DNA from: Marsupella aquatica
Taxonomy: Eukaryota > Marchantiophyta
Assembly: GCA_973895155.1 (NCBI GenBank)
Contig: OZ316897.1
Location: 2,790,001-2,854,000, forward strand
Reading direction: 5' to 3'
Length of the DNA: 64,000 bases
A program made the position numbers and the translations under genes. The stretch's first letter is position 1. Every line of letters starts with the position of its first letter. Shown piece after piece: positions 10,629 through 22,700 of the stretch. Under the pieces are notes generated by a model that searched no databases, was not told where the DNA came from, and was given only the letters and a program-made list of their open reading frames with translations.

Positions 10629-12443
10629 GGGTGACGGGAGAGTCTCATTCCCTTTTTTTCAAGTGTGAACGCAAATGACTCAAAATTTGGGCGTGATTGC
10701 ATATTACAATAGGTGATGTTCATGTTTTCCCTTTCCAAAACTGCAAAATTATCCACTTTTGTATTTGGTTTATTTAGAGGCTAATTGAGATGTTTGCTAT
10801 ATAGATTTGGAGACCAGTATTTAATCCACATGAAAAATTGGAAAAAAGGTTTTGGCTATCATGAATAAGCCAATAAAAATATTGTATAAATCTTGCAAAT
10901 TTAACTTGGATACCTGGCTAATGTAACTTCTTGGAAAAGCCTGATTGGAGGTTTAGCTACTTAATATTACAGAAAAAAAACCAACCGTCCTCATCATTAC
11001 CTATACCAAAGTTTATTAGAGCTCAGTTATATCACATTTCCTTACCAATACCCAAAGAGCAGGATATCATAAATCAGAGTGGCAAACTTTTAGGGCTTTG
11101 TGTGTTCTTGGGGCTAGTTTATGCAGGTATCCCCCACCTGTAGGGTTTCCATGGAATAAAAGCAGATTAGCCAGAAAATTAAAATTTTGAAATATGGTAT
11201 CACTGATCTTGAAGAGGTGGAGGATCAGATCCAAGTACAATACAAATACTTACTAGGCATACCCTTTGGGTTGAATTTGGCTCTTTGGCATTTGTTTTCC
11301 ATCCTCTTTGGCATTGGCATCCAACCATATCAAGTACTTATAGTAATGGTGTAAATCACGCCTAATTAATCCGTGGACCCTCTTATTTTTTTGTTGCATA
11401 CTCAGATTACTGGTGTGTAAGCTCTTTCCGCTCTCTTTAGACAGTCTGGAAACCGTGCTCCTGTGGAGATGCTCAGGTCCCACGTTGTAGTCTCCTTATT
11501 GAATCAACTTTGGCTGTGACACCGGGTCTGGTAACTCATTCCTACATCTGCATATACATCCCGAAGCAAATAACTTGCACATGAGTTGGCAATTGTGTTG
11601 TGTAATTGATGGTTGTGCCTCTACGTCAATTTCTACCGTTCATGCACAACTTTGCTAGCAAGCCTCAACAGCAATTGTGACTCACTGCAGTGTCCCTCTT
11701 GGCACTTAGAAACTACTTTGCTAGGTCTAACTTTAATCATCGTTTCCTTGTTTATATAGCTTTCTAATCCTATAAAGAATGGAAAAAATCCCTTTCAAAC
11801 CAGAAGGCAGATTGCATTTCTTTGAATATAAATTTTGTCTTTCATCTTGAAGAAAAAGAAGGGCGTTCTTGCATCATTGTTCCGACACAATTGAAATACA
11901 TAGATCCACCCTAGGTTTTCCGTCAAAAACAAATTGTGCATTGCCCAAGTTTTGCATTTTCCAGACCTTGGTTACTGCTCTAGCGCAAATTTTGATAGTG
12001 TCATTGAGCTGATTGTTTACCCATGAGAGCTTCTCTGTGTATAAGTTGAGATCAGCTTCTTGATGATGAATTGATGATGTGAAGTTTGCCTTGAGTACTG
12101 TCCACGCTGAACGACAATTGCCTTTTAGACCATCAGTTTAGCTCAGGATAAAGTCTTTGCACTATCTATTTTTGATCATCCTCAGAATTGGCTGATAGTA
12201 AGTTGTGGAAGTGGGCACCTTGGCATTTATTGATGGTGCTTTTGACGATTTTGTGCACATGAACAAAAACAAACACGTACGTTTCTTGAGCCGATTTCCA
12301 GTGAACAAGAATTTTAAGGGTCATGCCTTACCTTGAATTGCCATCTGGACAGTTAGTTTGGCCAGAGTGTTTAACTGGCATATGTTGTCTAAAAGCCACA
12401 TGATCTTTCATATTTCCTACAGAAGGCATCAAGTGTTTATGCT
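10629..12443. other. Spacer without recognisable gene
   Basis: AT-rich sequence with only short frames (the longest about 76 codons) that show no family resemblance and no splice-consistent continuation. I see no RNA gene and no clear repeat. Confidence 0.5.
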
Positions 12444-12825
12444 CTTCTTAAGGAGGTGTTTACAAAAGACAGCAAACAGGAAACAGGATTTAATAACAGA
12501 AACTGGTAACCGGAAAAAAAATTGGTAACAAGAAAATGGGTGGAAATTTCTTTTTGGAAATTTTTTTTTGAGAATTTTTTGTTTGTTTGTTTGTTTGTCG
12601 ACCAGTTTTTTTTGCTAGCGCCCGGCGCTGCTAATAGTAGCGCCCAAAGCTAGCCAAAAATGTTGCATTGTTAATTTTTTTTGGAAATAATATGTTTTAG
12701 GAGACATTTTTAAATTATCATTTTTCCTGATAACAGTGATTTTTTCCTGGTAATAGCATATTAAAAACAGGAAAAAAAATTCCTGTTTACCTATTTCTTG
12801 TCTCCGTCGCTATACCCCTTCTTAA
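12444..12825. mobile_element. Candidate hAT-like MITE with 8-bp target duplication
   Basis: The 8-bp direct repeat CTTCTTAA flanks a 366-bp segment (12452-12817). The left copy is 12444-12451 and the right copy 12818-12825. The segment ends form a degenerate terminal inverted pair: left ggaggtgtttacaaaagaca, right (reverse complement) gggtatagcgacggagacaa, with matching subterminal aaacagg motifs. An eight-base target duplication and short terminal repeats fit hAT elements. The inside is A/T-rich with a (gttt)n run at about 12578-12597 and a small gcgccc-containing palindromic zone. No transposase is encoded. Terminal repeat identity is low, so the call is tentative. Confidence 0.4.
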
Positions 12826-13515
12826 GAACATCCAAACTCGAGAGCTCTTAGTTGTGAAACCTATTCACTCACCGAAGTGGAACTCAATGGAATACTGCCC
12901 TATCTGGTTCAAGATTTAGAGCTTGCTGTTAGATATCTAGGATTCATGGTCTCTCAGCAAGCAGTCTGATTGTATGACCAACGCCATCTTAGACACCAAT
13001 CAGTTATGATAGTTGAATGTGTTTGTCACTTTCAAGATGTTTGTCGTAGGATAATTTTTTAATGTTGATGCCATATTTCTTTTGAGATTCTAATCAGCAA
13101 CCATTCAGTCTCATTTTGGACCATGCTTGTGTTATCAAATTGCCCAATTCCCCGCATCAGGAATCTGGCACAGTACAAGGACATTCTGACTTTTGTTAGG
13201 GTAGTAACTTAATTGCCCTTTGGTATTAAACACTGACATATCTTGTTACTTTTCTAAATTTAATGAGAAATATACATAATTATATGATTAATGTGAATTT
13301 ACAAATGTTTAAAAAGGTAAGTAAAACGGTTATTGTTTAAAAATGTTCATCTCTGACTTCCTCTATATAATGTTTTTTTATGCTTAGGTTTTATGTCATG
13401 GCGACCCAAAAGTTACAAAAAATAAATTGTAAACAAGATTTGGGTTTTTATTTTTCTTCCCAAAACTGTCATGTTGTGTATGTTGTAGTCCTTGCTGATG
13501 TGGCATGCTCTTGTG
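12826..13515. other. Spacer without recognisable gene
   Basis: Short frames only, no family resemblance, no structural RNA recognised. Confidence 0.5.
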
Positions 13516-13746
13516 TCAGGAATTTTGCAAGAGTCCCCTAATGGGGGTCTGTAACAAAACATTGTTCCATTCTGAATTCATGTGAGTGCTTGCGAAAGCC
13601 CCTTCATATTCATTCAGGTAATTATATATCACGCTGCTAGACAATAAAACATGCTCAATGGAACATACAGTCCCAAAGGCAAGAGACCCAACAGAGGAGT
13701 AAATTGGGTTGTTATCATCTTTTTTGAAACAATCTGAAGTTTTCAA
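13516..13746 (-). pseudogene. Possible remnant of a Ty1/copia pol thumb region
   Basis: The reverse-strand frame contains PIYSSVGSLAFGTVCS, which resembles the conserved copia pattern of a Tyr-Ser-(S/A)-V-G-S-L block followed by an aromatic residue and V-C-(T/S), just downstream of the RT palm. The residues after it no longer match the expected R-P-D-(I/L) block. Only about 75 codons remain and no RT catalytic box or integrase is found nearby. The match is short, so this may be coincidence. Confidence 0.3.
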
Positions 13747-16700
13747 AAAGTAGGAAACACTTTGCCAATGAAATTAAAGTAACTGAAAGAGTGCAACAAA
13801 GCCCTGAAAAATGGACATCATGGACTTAGTTTGGTAAATTTGTGGAAAGTGACACTTTTACATCTTTACAGAGAGACGACATAGGAGAGAAATCTTTGAA
13901 TGATCAGTACAGGCTGCAATGGGAATTAGATTATATCTTTCAATTTCTTGGTGCTGGGATTTACCCTCTTTGTAAACAGCCAACCATTTTTTAAGACGGC
14001 AACCCAAGGCCGAAAGCCAAATCACTACAGAACAAGAACTTGTAGGGGATTTACAGAGTGTAGTAGCATTCAAAAACAATCTTGCAAAACAAGAATAACG
14101 AGGGTTCTACACACAAAGCCTCAAGCAACAATACACATTCAAGCTAATAGCCAACTTATCAAATACTAGAGTTAAACTAGGGTTCATAGGATAAAATTGT
14201 GTAGAGGTCCAGATCTATTGTAATGGCAAATTACACATACCATGGCACATGGATATGCATCACAAAACTGCCAACTGCAAGAGATCTCCAATGTATGGTC
14301 CATGTTTAGATTTGAGTGATGGGGGTTGAATCCTATGTTAAAAGTGGAATTACCCAACAAATTTAGAATAATGCCAAACGCTCTTGCTGAAAAGGAAGCT
14401 TGGATTGTGCGTCAGTGAACCTCACAACCCCCATTGACCTCCATAACATTTACATTCATAAGTGTAACAAAACCACCCAGAACCTGCATAATCACAAATC
14501 TCTTGTTTTGGCACTCATAAGTCTCCAACTGTGGTCTGAACGAAGTGAAAATTAGTTTGTTGGAAAGCTTTCATCTAAGAGTTTGAAGTTGATTTTGAAG
14601 ATACTTAAGGAAGTTAGCATGATGCAATTTTTCACAAGTTTCTGAGTTTTTCTGGGTCCAGATTTTCAATGAGAATTGTCACTAAAGCTTTGCTCAATTA
14701 TCAAATATTTGTCTCTCCAGATCTGTCTCTCACACACTCTCTGCCTCCCTGAATGTCTAACGTACATTTTAAAGCGTCGCTATTTCTCACGTTGATGGTT
14801 TATTTTATCACCTTTTATCTTCAGAATTTTGGCACGGCTGGGCTTAAATTAGACAGTTCGAAAATATCTTTTCTAATGAAGTGAAAACGAGGGGTAGACT
14901 TTTATGGGGCACAGGCCATTATTGCCCTCTTTGGATGTCTTTACTACCTTTACGTCACAACGACACAACGGGGGTGGCCATATCAATTACTGACCAACGT
15001 CCCAACATCATTGTCCAGGTTGCCGTTGAGCCTCTCATATGGCGCAAACCAATTGGAAGCTTTGGGCTCCATCAAATAGGGGCCAGACCACAAAATAATT
15101 GAAAAGCGTTCTCCATCAGTTCCAATCAGCCCACTTGCTCCAGAATTAACTCAGTGGGTGAGAATCTGCTAAAAAATGGCAACCAATTCCTTTGTTAACA
15201 ATTAAAAATTTGAGTCTTAGATGAAGGTTGGTCAGATGCAGCCACTGGCAAGCAAAACTATATATTCTGATTCTACGAACACAACAAAATTAAAAATAAA
15301 GAAATTGTGTGACTACAAATTAAACTGAAGCTTAGGGAGGAAAGGGGGGGAGAGGGGAGCAGGTTACAGGCTTCACATAAACACTCTAAAGTAATTGAAA
15401 CGTTTGGCATGTCTGTCTGGAATGATTGCTTTACTGTGGACTCTAACCAAGGTACACGCTTTTGATCAAGTCCACTGTATAATTGATGCTCTCTCTCTCT
15501 CTCTACATATACAAATATAATATAATAGAATTGACTTTTATGTTCATTTAAAGTCACCATTGGCAGAACATAAGAGGCACCTGTCTAAAATTTTCACATT
15601 TTAGTCATGACCCTCCTCTAGTAGGGTGTCTCAAATCTTCATAGTTACGGATGATGGCATTTGGCCATAAACACATGGCCATAGCTCTTTCACCAGGTCG
15701 TGTAAATGTTATTTTTCACTAGCCTCTATGTGGCTTATGGTTGTGGAGTGTGACCAAATTTTATGGCAGAAAGTTTTGGCTCATGAATTTGGTAGTCTAT
15801 AACTTTTTATGTTAGTTGTTTCAACTACTAAACTAAGGATTTAGTAGTTAAATTTGACCTTAATTTCCAAAGTAGCTAAATCCCCATCAAATTTTGAGAT
15901 TTGAGACCTCGATCCTATTAAGATAACCTCCTCCATATATTCATGAAGTGGCCCCCTAAATATGCCCAATGTGGTGAGGAACTTTAGTGGAGAACTGGCA
16001 CTGAGGACAAGAGAATACTCATGGAATATGGGTTTTGAGACGCCCTAATAGATTTCTCAGCAGCTGGAAACAATGACTGGGAATTTTACAAAGGATGATT
16101 TGTAAAACTTGCAGAATAAAATTTTCAGTCCGCGGATCTATAAGGGCGTCTCAAATATGGGCTGCTGAGCATGAAAATCTGCCAGTAAAAATCTGCTTTG
16201 CACAGAGGGCCATACAGAAAGATTTAAACCGTCAGCTAACCAGGCTGCTAATGCAGAATTTGTTTCAAACGAGTGACATACACATCTAAATTATATACTT
16301 TTGACTATTGCTAGATGCCAAGATGAGTTAAGCAGGATAGTGTAGGGGCAATCAGCTTGGCGTAATGACAGTAAATTATTGGATTTTTTTCTTTCTGATT
16401 TTAGGCAGTGTTTGTGAGACTTGGAAATATTTACAATACCTGTTTAGTAATATTCTAAGCATTAGTTTCGAGGTAAAATGCTGAGATGTCAATCAATGTA
16501 TACATTGTTTTGAAAGCAAATCCAGATAATAATTTATGGAGTTGCTACAATCCAAAGAATCTGAACTTGGATGGACTTGTTCAGATTCTTGGAACGATTC
16601 ATTCAAAGCATCCAGGGTTCAGATTCTTTGGATTGAACAAGTCTTGGATGGACTTGTTCAAAACATTGAAATAACTCAGATAACATTGTTTACATTTTTG

Positions 16701-17679
16701 ACTCAAATTTGGCTTGTAAATGGTCTCCTTGCTGTTTGCAGTGGGTTTCCATTACTTACCCAACAGGCCTCACAACTTGACTACCTTGAATCTAATAGAT
16801 GTCAAGACATCATGCCATTACTCAGGAACACTGGTTTGCGCTTAACCTACATGAAATTTTCCAATATTTGTAATCATGATATATGATATTTGACCATCGA
16901 TCTATGTGTACCTTGGAATTGGAGCAAATGATGTCCAAAAAGTCTCAGAGGAAAAAAGTGGACATCAAAGACCATGCTGAAAGTTGTGTGTAGCTTAAAC
17001 TTAGATTATTTTTGAGTCTTTCAGATAAATTGACACATCTGCCAAATTCTAAGGTAAAATAGCCAATAATTTATGGCTTTGATGACCCTGTCAAGTAAGT
17101 AGTCAAGATGTCACACACATTGAAAATGGGCAGGATTCTCACAAATATTGTGACAACTCAATGATTTCTTAAGCTCTAGGCTTGAATATGTGCTTTAGCA
17201 GTAATGGAGTGGCAGAAATTGTTGATATAACTTTCTCTCATTGATCCATTTTACTTGCTTTCAATTGGGTTGAGATCAGAGACAAAAGACCTGTTGAAAG
17301 AGCTCCTGGCAACATTGTTGAGCTACTCAGATTATATTCCATTGAGTAGAGGGCATTTTAAATTGTCTTTACTGCTTTCTCCACATGGATGTCAAAGTTG
17401 TCAACTGCAATACGCAACATATTTCTTTTTGGTGTAAACTCAGTGATCACTTTATGCAGTCCATGCGGATGGACAGGGACAACTTTTGGTCCATCCGGGC
17501 CTCATATTCCAATCCAAACCATAACAACATTAATTTTTTGCCTAGCAACTTGATCATCCTGGGGGTTCTCCCCACCTAGAATAAAATGAAATTAAAATTA
17601 AAATTTGATCATCCGTACAAAATTCTCCCAGTTGGGTGCTCTTCTAATAGAGGCAAAAAGCATCAAGTCAACCAATGGG
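13747..17679. other. Spacer with no gene; one notable inverted repeat
   Basis: No supported gene. A (CT)n run lies near 15488-15505. A perfect 18-bp inverted repeat (aatccaaagaatctgaac) has arms at 16549-16566 and 16617-16634. The same place carries a direct repeat tggatggacttgttca, so it may be a small decayed foldback element. The remaining frames are short and not family-like. Confidence 0.5.
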
Positions 17680-17953
17680 CTTTGGTCAGTTTTGCTAGGG
17701 GATTAGCCTGGAACTAAGAGGTCCTAGGCTGAATCCCCAGGGTATATGTGGGGTGGGTGGGATGAGTTTTGTGGGTAGTGCATGGAGTTCTGATCATCTC
17801 CCCCTGGTTGCCCACTTTGTAACCAATCTAATCCTCTGTCCCTCCCCGAGTCCCCGTGCTGGGGTTTTCTACAATGAATATATGTCATTAGGGGGGTGGG
17901 CAGAGTCTAAATGTTCTTCTTCATTTTCGTTCATTACAAAAAAGAAAGAAAAG
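17680..17953 (+). mobile_element. Candidate tRNA-derived SINE
   Basis: The 5' part looks like a decayed tRNA head. An A-box-like ggtcagttttgctagggg lies at about 17684-17701 and a B-box-like ggtcctaggctgaatcc at about 17720-17736, spaced as in a tRNA. About 200 bp of unrelated sequence follows and ends in an A-rich tail at 17936-17953 (acaaaaaagaaagaaaag). That order is the build of plant SINEs. Only a very weak accaa duplication flanks it, so the limits are approximate. Confidence 0.4.
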
Positions 17954-19719
17954 GCACCAACTCTGGTTAGAAACTGATCAGAAGTCAAACCAGAGGAGGA
18001 ATACCAACCGAGTCTGGTTAAGATCTGGACATCATTCTAAGCAGACTACGATGGTACAGTACTGTACACTGTTGCTCTGTACGAAACCAACCGAGTCCGG
18101 TTAGAAACCGAAAGTGTGTCTGTCCTGGGTGTTAGAGTGGGCGATTGGTTCATCATCATCCTTGCAGTCTCGCACAGTATTGTTGTGCATTGCAGTTGGT
18201 GCTTCTTTGCGTGCCTGGCGAGAGGAGATGACAAATAACCCATTCTTGCACAGTTGTCGATGCTGCAATTAGATTGATTGATCAATCAATTGAATGAATG
18301 GATGAAAGAATCAGGATTTGCTTGTTCGGTTCTTCACAATGGAGCTTGGGATTATGAGAATCCTTCCTTCTTATGCGAGGAGCATCGATCATGCGGCACT
18401 AACTGATTCCCAAAGATGAAGGCCGAGGCAGTTGACATTGAGGCGTTTCTAGTTTATCTGTTGCGATGACGATGCATCAGCAGCACCAACACTTATCTTG
18501 CCGGTGAGGTCATTTGTAGAGAGGTGATGGTCCTGTCCGCTTTGCAATCTTTTGATGATTGGAGCGCAGAGATCGGATGGGTCTTGGCATTCCTAACCAG
18601 TAGTGTCTCGTCACGAGGTACGATTTCATTCATCCACTCGCTCATTCTGAATATCAATCACAAGCAGTTGTTCGTCCCCCGAAGTAGTGCAAATTGGTTA
18701 TTGCTCCTGACCCTAATTTAATAGGGTGATGTCTGTCTGCCCTAATGCTTTGGATTGCCCTGATTTTTAGCAGTTAAAGCTGAACTCACATTCCTTGTTT
18801 AATTTCAGAATTGAGTACGCTGGTCGACGAAAGTGAGAATTTCTAAATATGTGTAAGGCTTCTGGGAATTACAGATTCTTCATCCAGCATATCATTGAGA
18901 TGTCACTGCCACTTTATAGAGGAGACATTTTCTGATAATAACATTTTCGGGGTTGCGCAGACGATAAGCCTGCGCAATTCCGCAGTTGGGCATCAAATAA
19001 GGCTCAAGGTACAAGTACATATCGCCCTGCAAAACCTGAGCATATCCAGACAGGCTTCTGACAATGTACGATCATGGATTGATAGTCAGCAAATCATGAT
19101 TGCGATTGCTTTCCAAGATAACAGTGTAAGAATCATGTAACATCGGGATGGGCATGAAACTGGTCGGCACCAAAAAAAAACTGGAAAGTACAATCCAAAG
19201 GTTTGCAACTGAGTTCCAATGAAATATGTCCTTTACCAAGTCCACAGCTTAATTTCCCGTCAAGATTTCTGGGATCCATTTTAAATACTCTTTATGGCCG
19301 TCTGTTCAAAAACTATCTACCCTCCTTTCTTTGACCTCTCAATCAGGTTCCACAAGTGAGTGTTCCTTGCCAATTGTCCAGAAGTTGACAATGCCAATTG
19401 TCCGCAAGTTAACAGTGCGGTGACTTGTGTTTGGTTAAAGGACTTACAAGACTATTGTTGGACTTCGCATTGCAGGTGGGGAATACTTGATCGAAAATAT
19501 TCATTTCTTGTCGACCAGTTGGAACGCCGCACCTGGCCAGGTTGCCGCTAATGGGCGATTGATTGAATTTCTCCCTTCTCTTGTGTTAAAGAGTAGAAGG
19601 ACGACGAGGAGGAGGTGTGGCAGATGGTGATACAGGAGGTTCCAAATTCTAACGGATGAGATTGAGTCGATTCCTACTGCCGTGAGATGTCTAGGGTTAA
19701 TCTCCAGATATGAAGTTCA
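17954..19719 (+). other. Upstream region of the U2AF-like gene
   Basis: No coding exon is identified. Near 17961, 18008 and 18089 three copies of a motif like (c/g)tctggttagaaac occur, two of them preceded by accaaccgagt, suggesting local duplication. A perfect 14-bp palindrome GTACAGTACTGTAC lies at about 18053-18066. The promoter and 5' untranslated exon(s) of the gene at 19720 should lie here. I see no decisive TATA box. Confidence 0.4.
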
Positions 19720-22700
19720 ATGGAGGGAATGAAGAACCTCAGCGGAGGCTCACCTGCAGCAAGAGAAGAAACCGTTGTGGTCTTTGTAAGAGACGGACTG
19801 TTGAATTCGAAGGCCAAGGACGATGGAGCTTCCAATTTCTGCTCTCCGGCGAGTGAAGCAAAACCTTATGAACAGGAATTAAAGGATGCTAAGTGTGAAG
19901 GCCGTTGCACGAGGTTGGATGCATCTCAGTTGAAGGGCTTGAAGCGGAAGAGTTTGGATGCTACCGAAGGGAAGGGCTTTGAAATTGGGCTTTATCATAT
20001 GAGCAGTGCTACAATTGATAAGAGCGGCGGAGAGGAAGTTGAAGGGAGTGGGAGGAGGCTTACAATTGATCCCAAGAGAGGAAACGGTGAGAATGGCTCC
20101 AGATTACAGAAACGCTTAAAGTTGAAGGGCTCCATTAGTAGTGGGACAGAGCAACGCTCGGATTCCGCAGGAGGAAGACGTACCAAAGAAGATGGGCAAA
20201 GGGTGATCGATTTGTCGAAGGTTGAGAAATTGCAGACTCGCATGGAAGGTGGGAAGTCCACCGGGCCAACAGAGGACAAGAATGGCAGAGCAAGTATAGG
20301 TTTGGACGATGAATTCAAAACGAAATCGGGCGCCCAGGACCGCTGGAAAGGAAACCATCATGGCTATCTGGGTGCGGACTTCGACAGTTCAAGGATGACG
20401 CATAGAAGAGAGAGAGATACAGAAAATAGAACGAATGGGCAGCATCCCAGGGAACATTCCGAGGAGGATTGTCCAGGAATCACACGGAAAGCAAAGGTGG
20501 ACTTCCGACATTCGACGAGAAACGTTCATAAAGGCAAAAATGCACCATCGATCAAAAGGGATGGTATCTTGGAAAGGGATTATTTGAATTGGGGGAGAGG
20601 AACCATCACCAAATCCAGAAGTGGGGAAGATTCAAAGTCTAGGAGGGATGCGCCAAAGAGGTGCAAAGAGGAAGTGGATGTGGTAAGAGAACGGGACAGC
20701 AAGGTTTTCTTTGAAGGTCATGATGTGATAAGAGGGGAAAACAGACTGCCTAGGGATAGAAGTGAGCGCTTCAGATCTGGAGAAGTCGACGAAGAGAATT
20801 TCGAAGGTCGGCGGGACAAACAAGGAATTGCCCATGAAGACAGGAAGCATGGAGACAGCAGGCGACATGGTAAACATTCAAGACGCGATTGGAAAATGGA
20901 GAATGGAAATATATCTCATCAGCAGGAAGAGGATGGCTTAACGAAACCGAGGGCTAGCAGACGTTTCGAAGTTTATCCCTCCCCCGCAACAATTGACAAG
21001 CCTCGATCATTCAAAGAAGAGTACTTCAAGGGCAATGTTGAACACCACGGACACTCAGTTGCAAGTACTCATATGCAACATGCAAGGGGCATTGCATATA
21101 GTCATTGGCAAGAGGATCAATATGATCACAGGGATGGACACAAGTCTGGCAACAAGGCAGATCATGACAAAAGTTTGCCTAGAAACCAAAGAAAAATGGA
21201 AAAAGCTGGCAAAAACGAAACTTACATTGAAAATCGGTTAGACTTGGTGCAAACGTCCGGGGATCAGAATTCCAGGAAGGAGAATGTGGATCATTTTTCA
21301 AGAGGAACGAAAGGGACAAATCAGCTAGGGACTATGGACAGCAAGGTTGCTAGACATGAGGTGGCTTCAAAGATACGCAAAGCCGTAGGGGCCAGCAGGA
21401 GGAGCTGCAGTATCGACGTCGTTACTTTCAATCAGCCAGATGAACAGGATGTACACAGAGTTACTGATCAAAATGGAGGAAAAGGGCAAAGAGCATGCAT
21501 TGAAGCAAGAACGCTGGAGACTTGCTCCCAGAGAAATAGTTCGTTGGATAAAATAAGTAAGGCGTCAAATCTGGAAGCTGCGAAAAGCTTTGAGGGGGAA
21601 GGACGTCGTGGCGCAATTGAAGTGTCAAGACAAGTGCTCGTAGAAGGTGATCATGGACCAGGAACTGTCATCGAAGATATGTTACAACAAAGTATGAGCA
21701 ACTCACCGATTCTTGAGAAGAGAGAAAGGAAAAATTGTGGTAAAATATCTGAAGGACTTGAGAAACTGAGACGGATAGGTGCCCAGAAACGCAGAAAATT
21801 AGATGGTCAAGAGTTTAAAAGTATTCTCGAGAACAGGGGCAAAGATGGATTTCAAGTCGAGGAAACTGCCAAACAAAAATCGCTTTGCAATGAGAAGGAT
21901 GTTCAGGAACGGATAAGGTCCGACAGCAGGACATCTAAAACCTCGGATGAAGCACTGCAAATGAAACAAGCGAAGAAGAAAAAGACGTCTGATGAATCGT
22001 TGTTGAGACGGCAGGTGGTCAATGTTGAAAGGCATAAGCGTGATATATTTTCACGGGATCACAAGCTTCAAAAGCGCCGCGGCAGATCCCACTCTGTGTC
22101 ACCTAGGAAGCGTAAGAATTTTGTCTCACCGAAGGCACATGGTAAGTCAACATCCCCGGGCAGATCAGAAAGGTATAGGTCAGATTGGGACAAATTTGAA
22201 AGAGGGAGACGCAAAACCCTTGCTCCCTTTGACAGCAGGTACCGTCGTTTTGGTGGAGGCACTAGTGGGCTTGGAGGATACTCACCAAGGCGTCGGAGGT
22301 CCGAGGCAGCTGTCAAAACCCCTTCCCCACCCGCTAGATCACCAGAGAGAAAGAAAGAGAAAGCGTGGGATTCAGTACCGCCTGGAATGGATAGTTCTAT
22401 GATTGCAGCGATTTCGGCTGCTCATCAAACTGCGGTGCAGCATGCCCTGGCTGCACTGGCAACGGTGAATCCATTAGTCCCGAGTAATATGCTGATGTCA
22501 TCTAGCAGTACACCCTCCGTTGCCAATCGCCTTACAGCTGTTCCATCTTTGCTCTCATCTCTCCAACCACAAATAAATCCAGCAGTCACAGCTGTGATTT
22601 TGACGCAAGCAACAAGGCCATTGAGGAGGTTGTATGTGGGGAATGTTCCTTCTACAGTTTCAGATGGAGAACTTCTGGAGTTCATGAATGCAGCCATGCT

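Noticed and set aside
20993-21241. Second-frame open stretch inside exon 1 of the U2AF-like gene
   Set aside because: It is a shadow of the long main frame, as are the other opposite-strand frames in 19995-22745.
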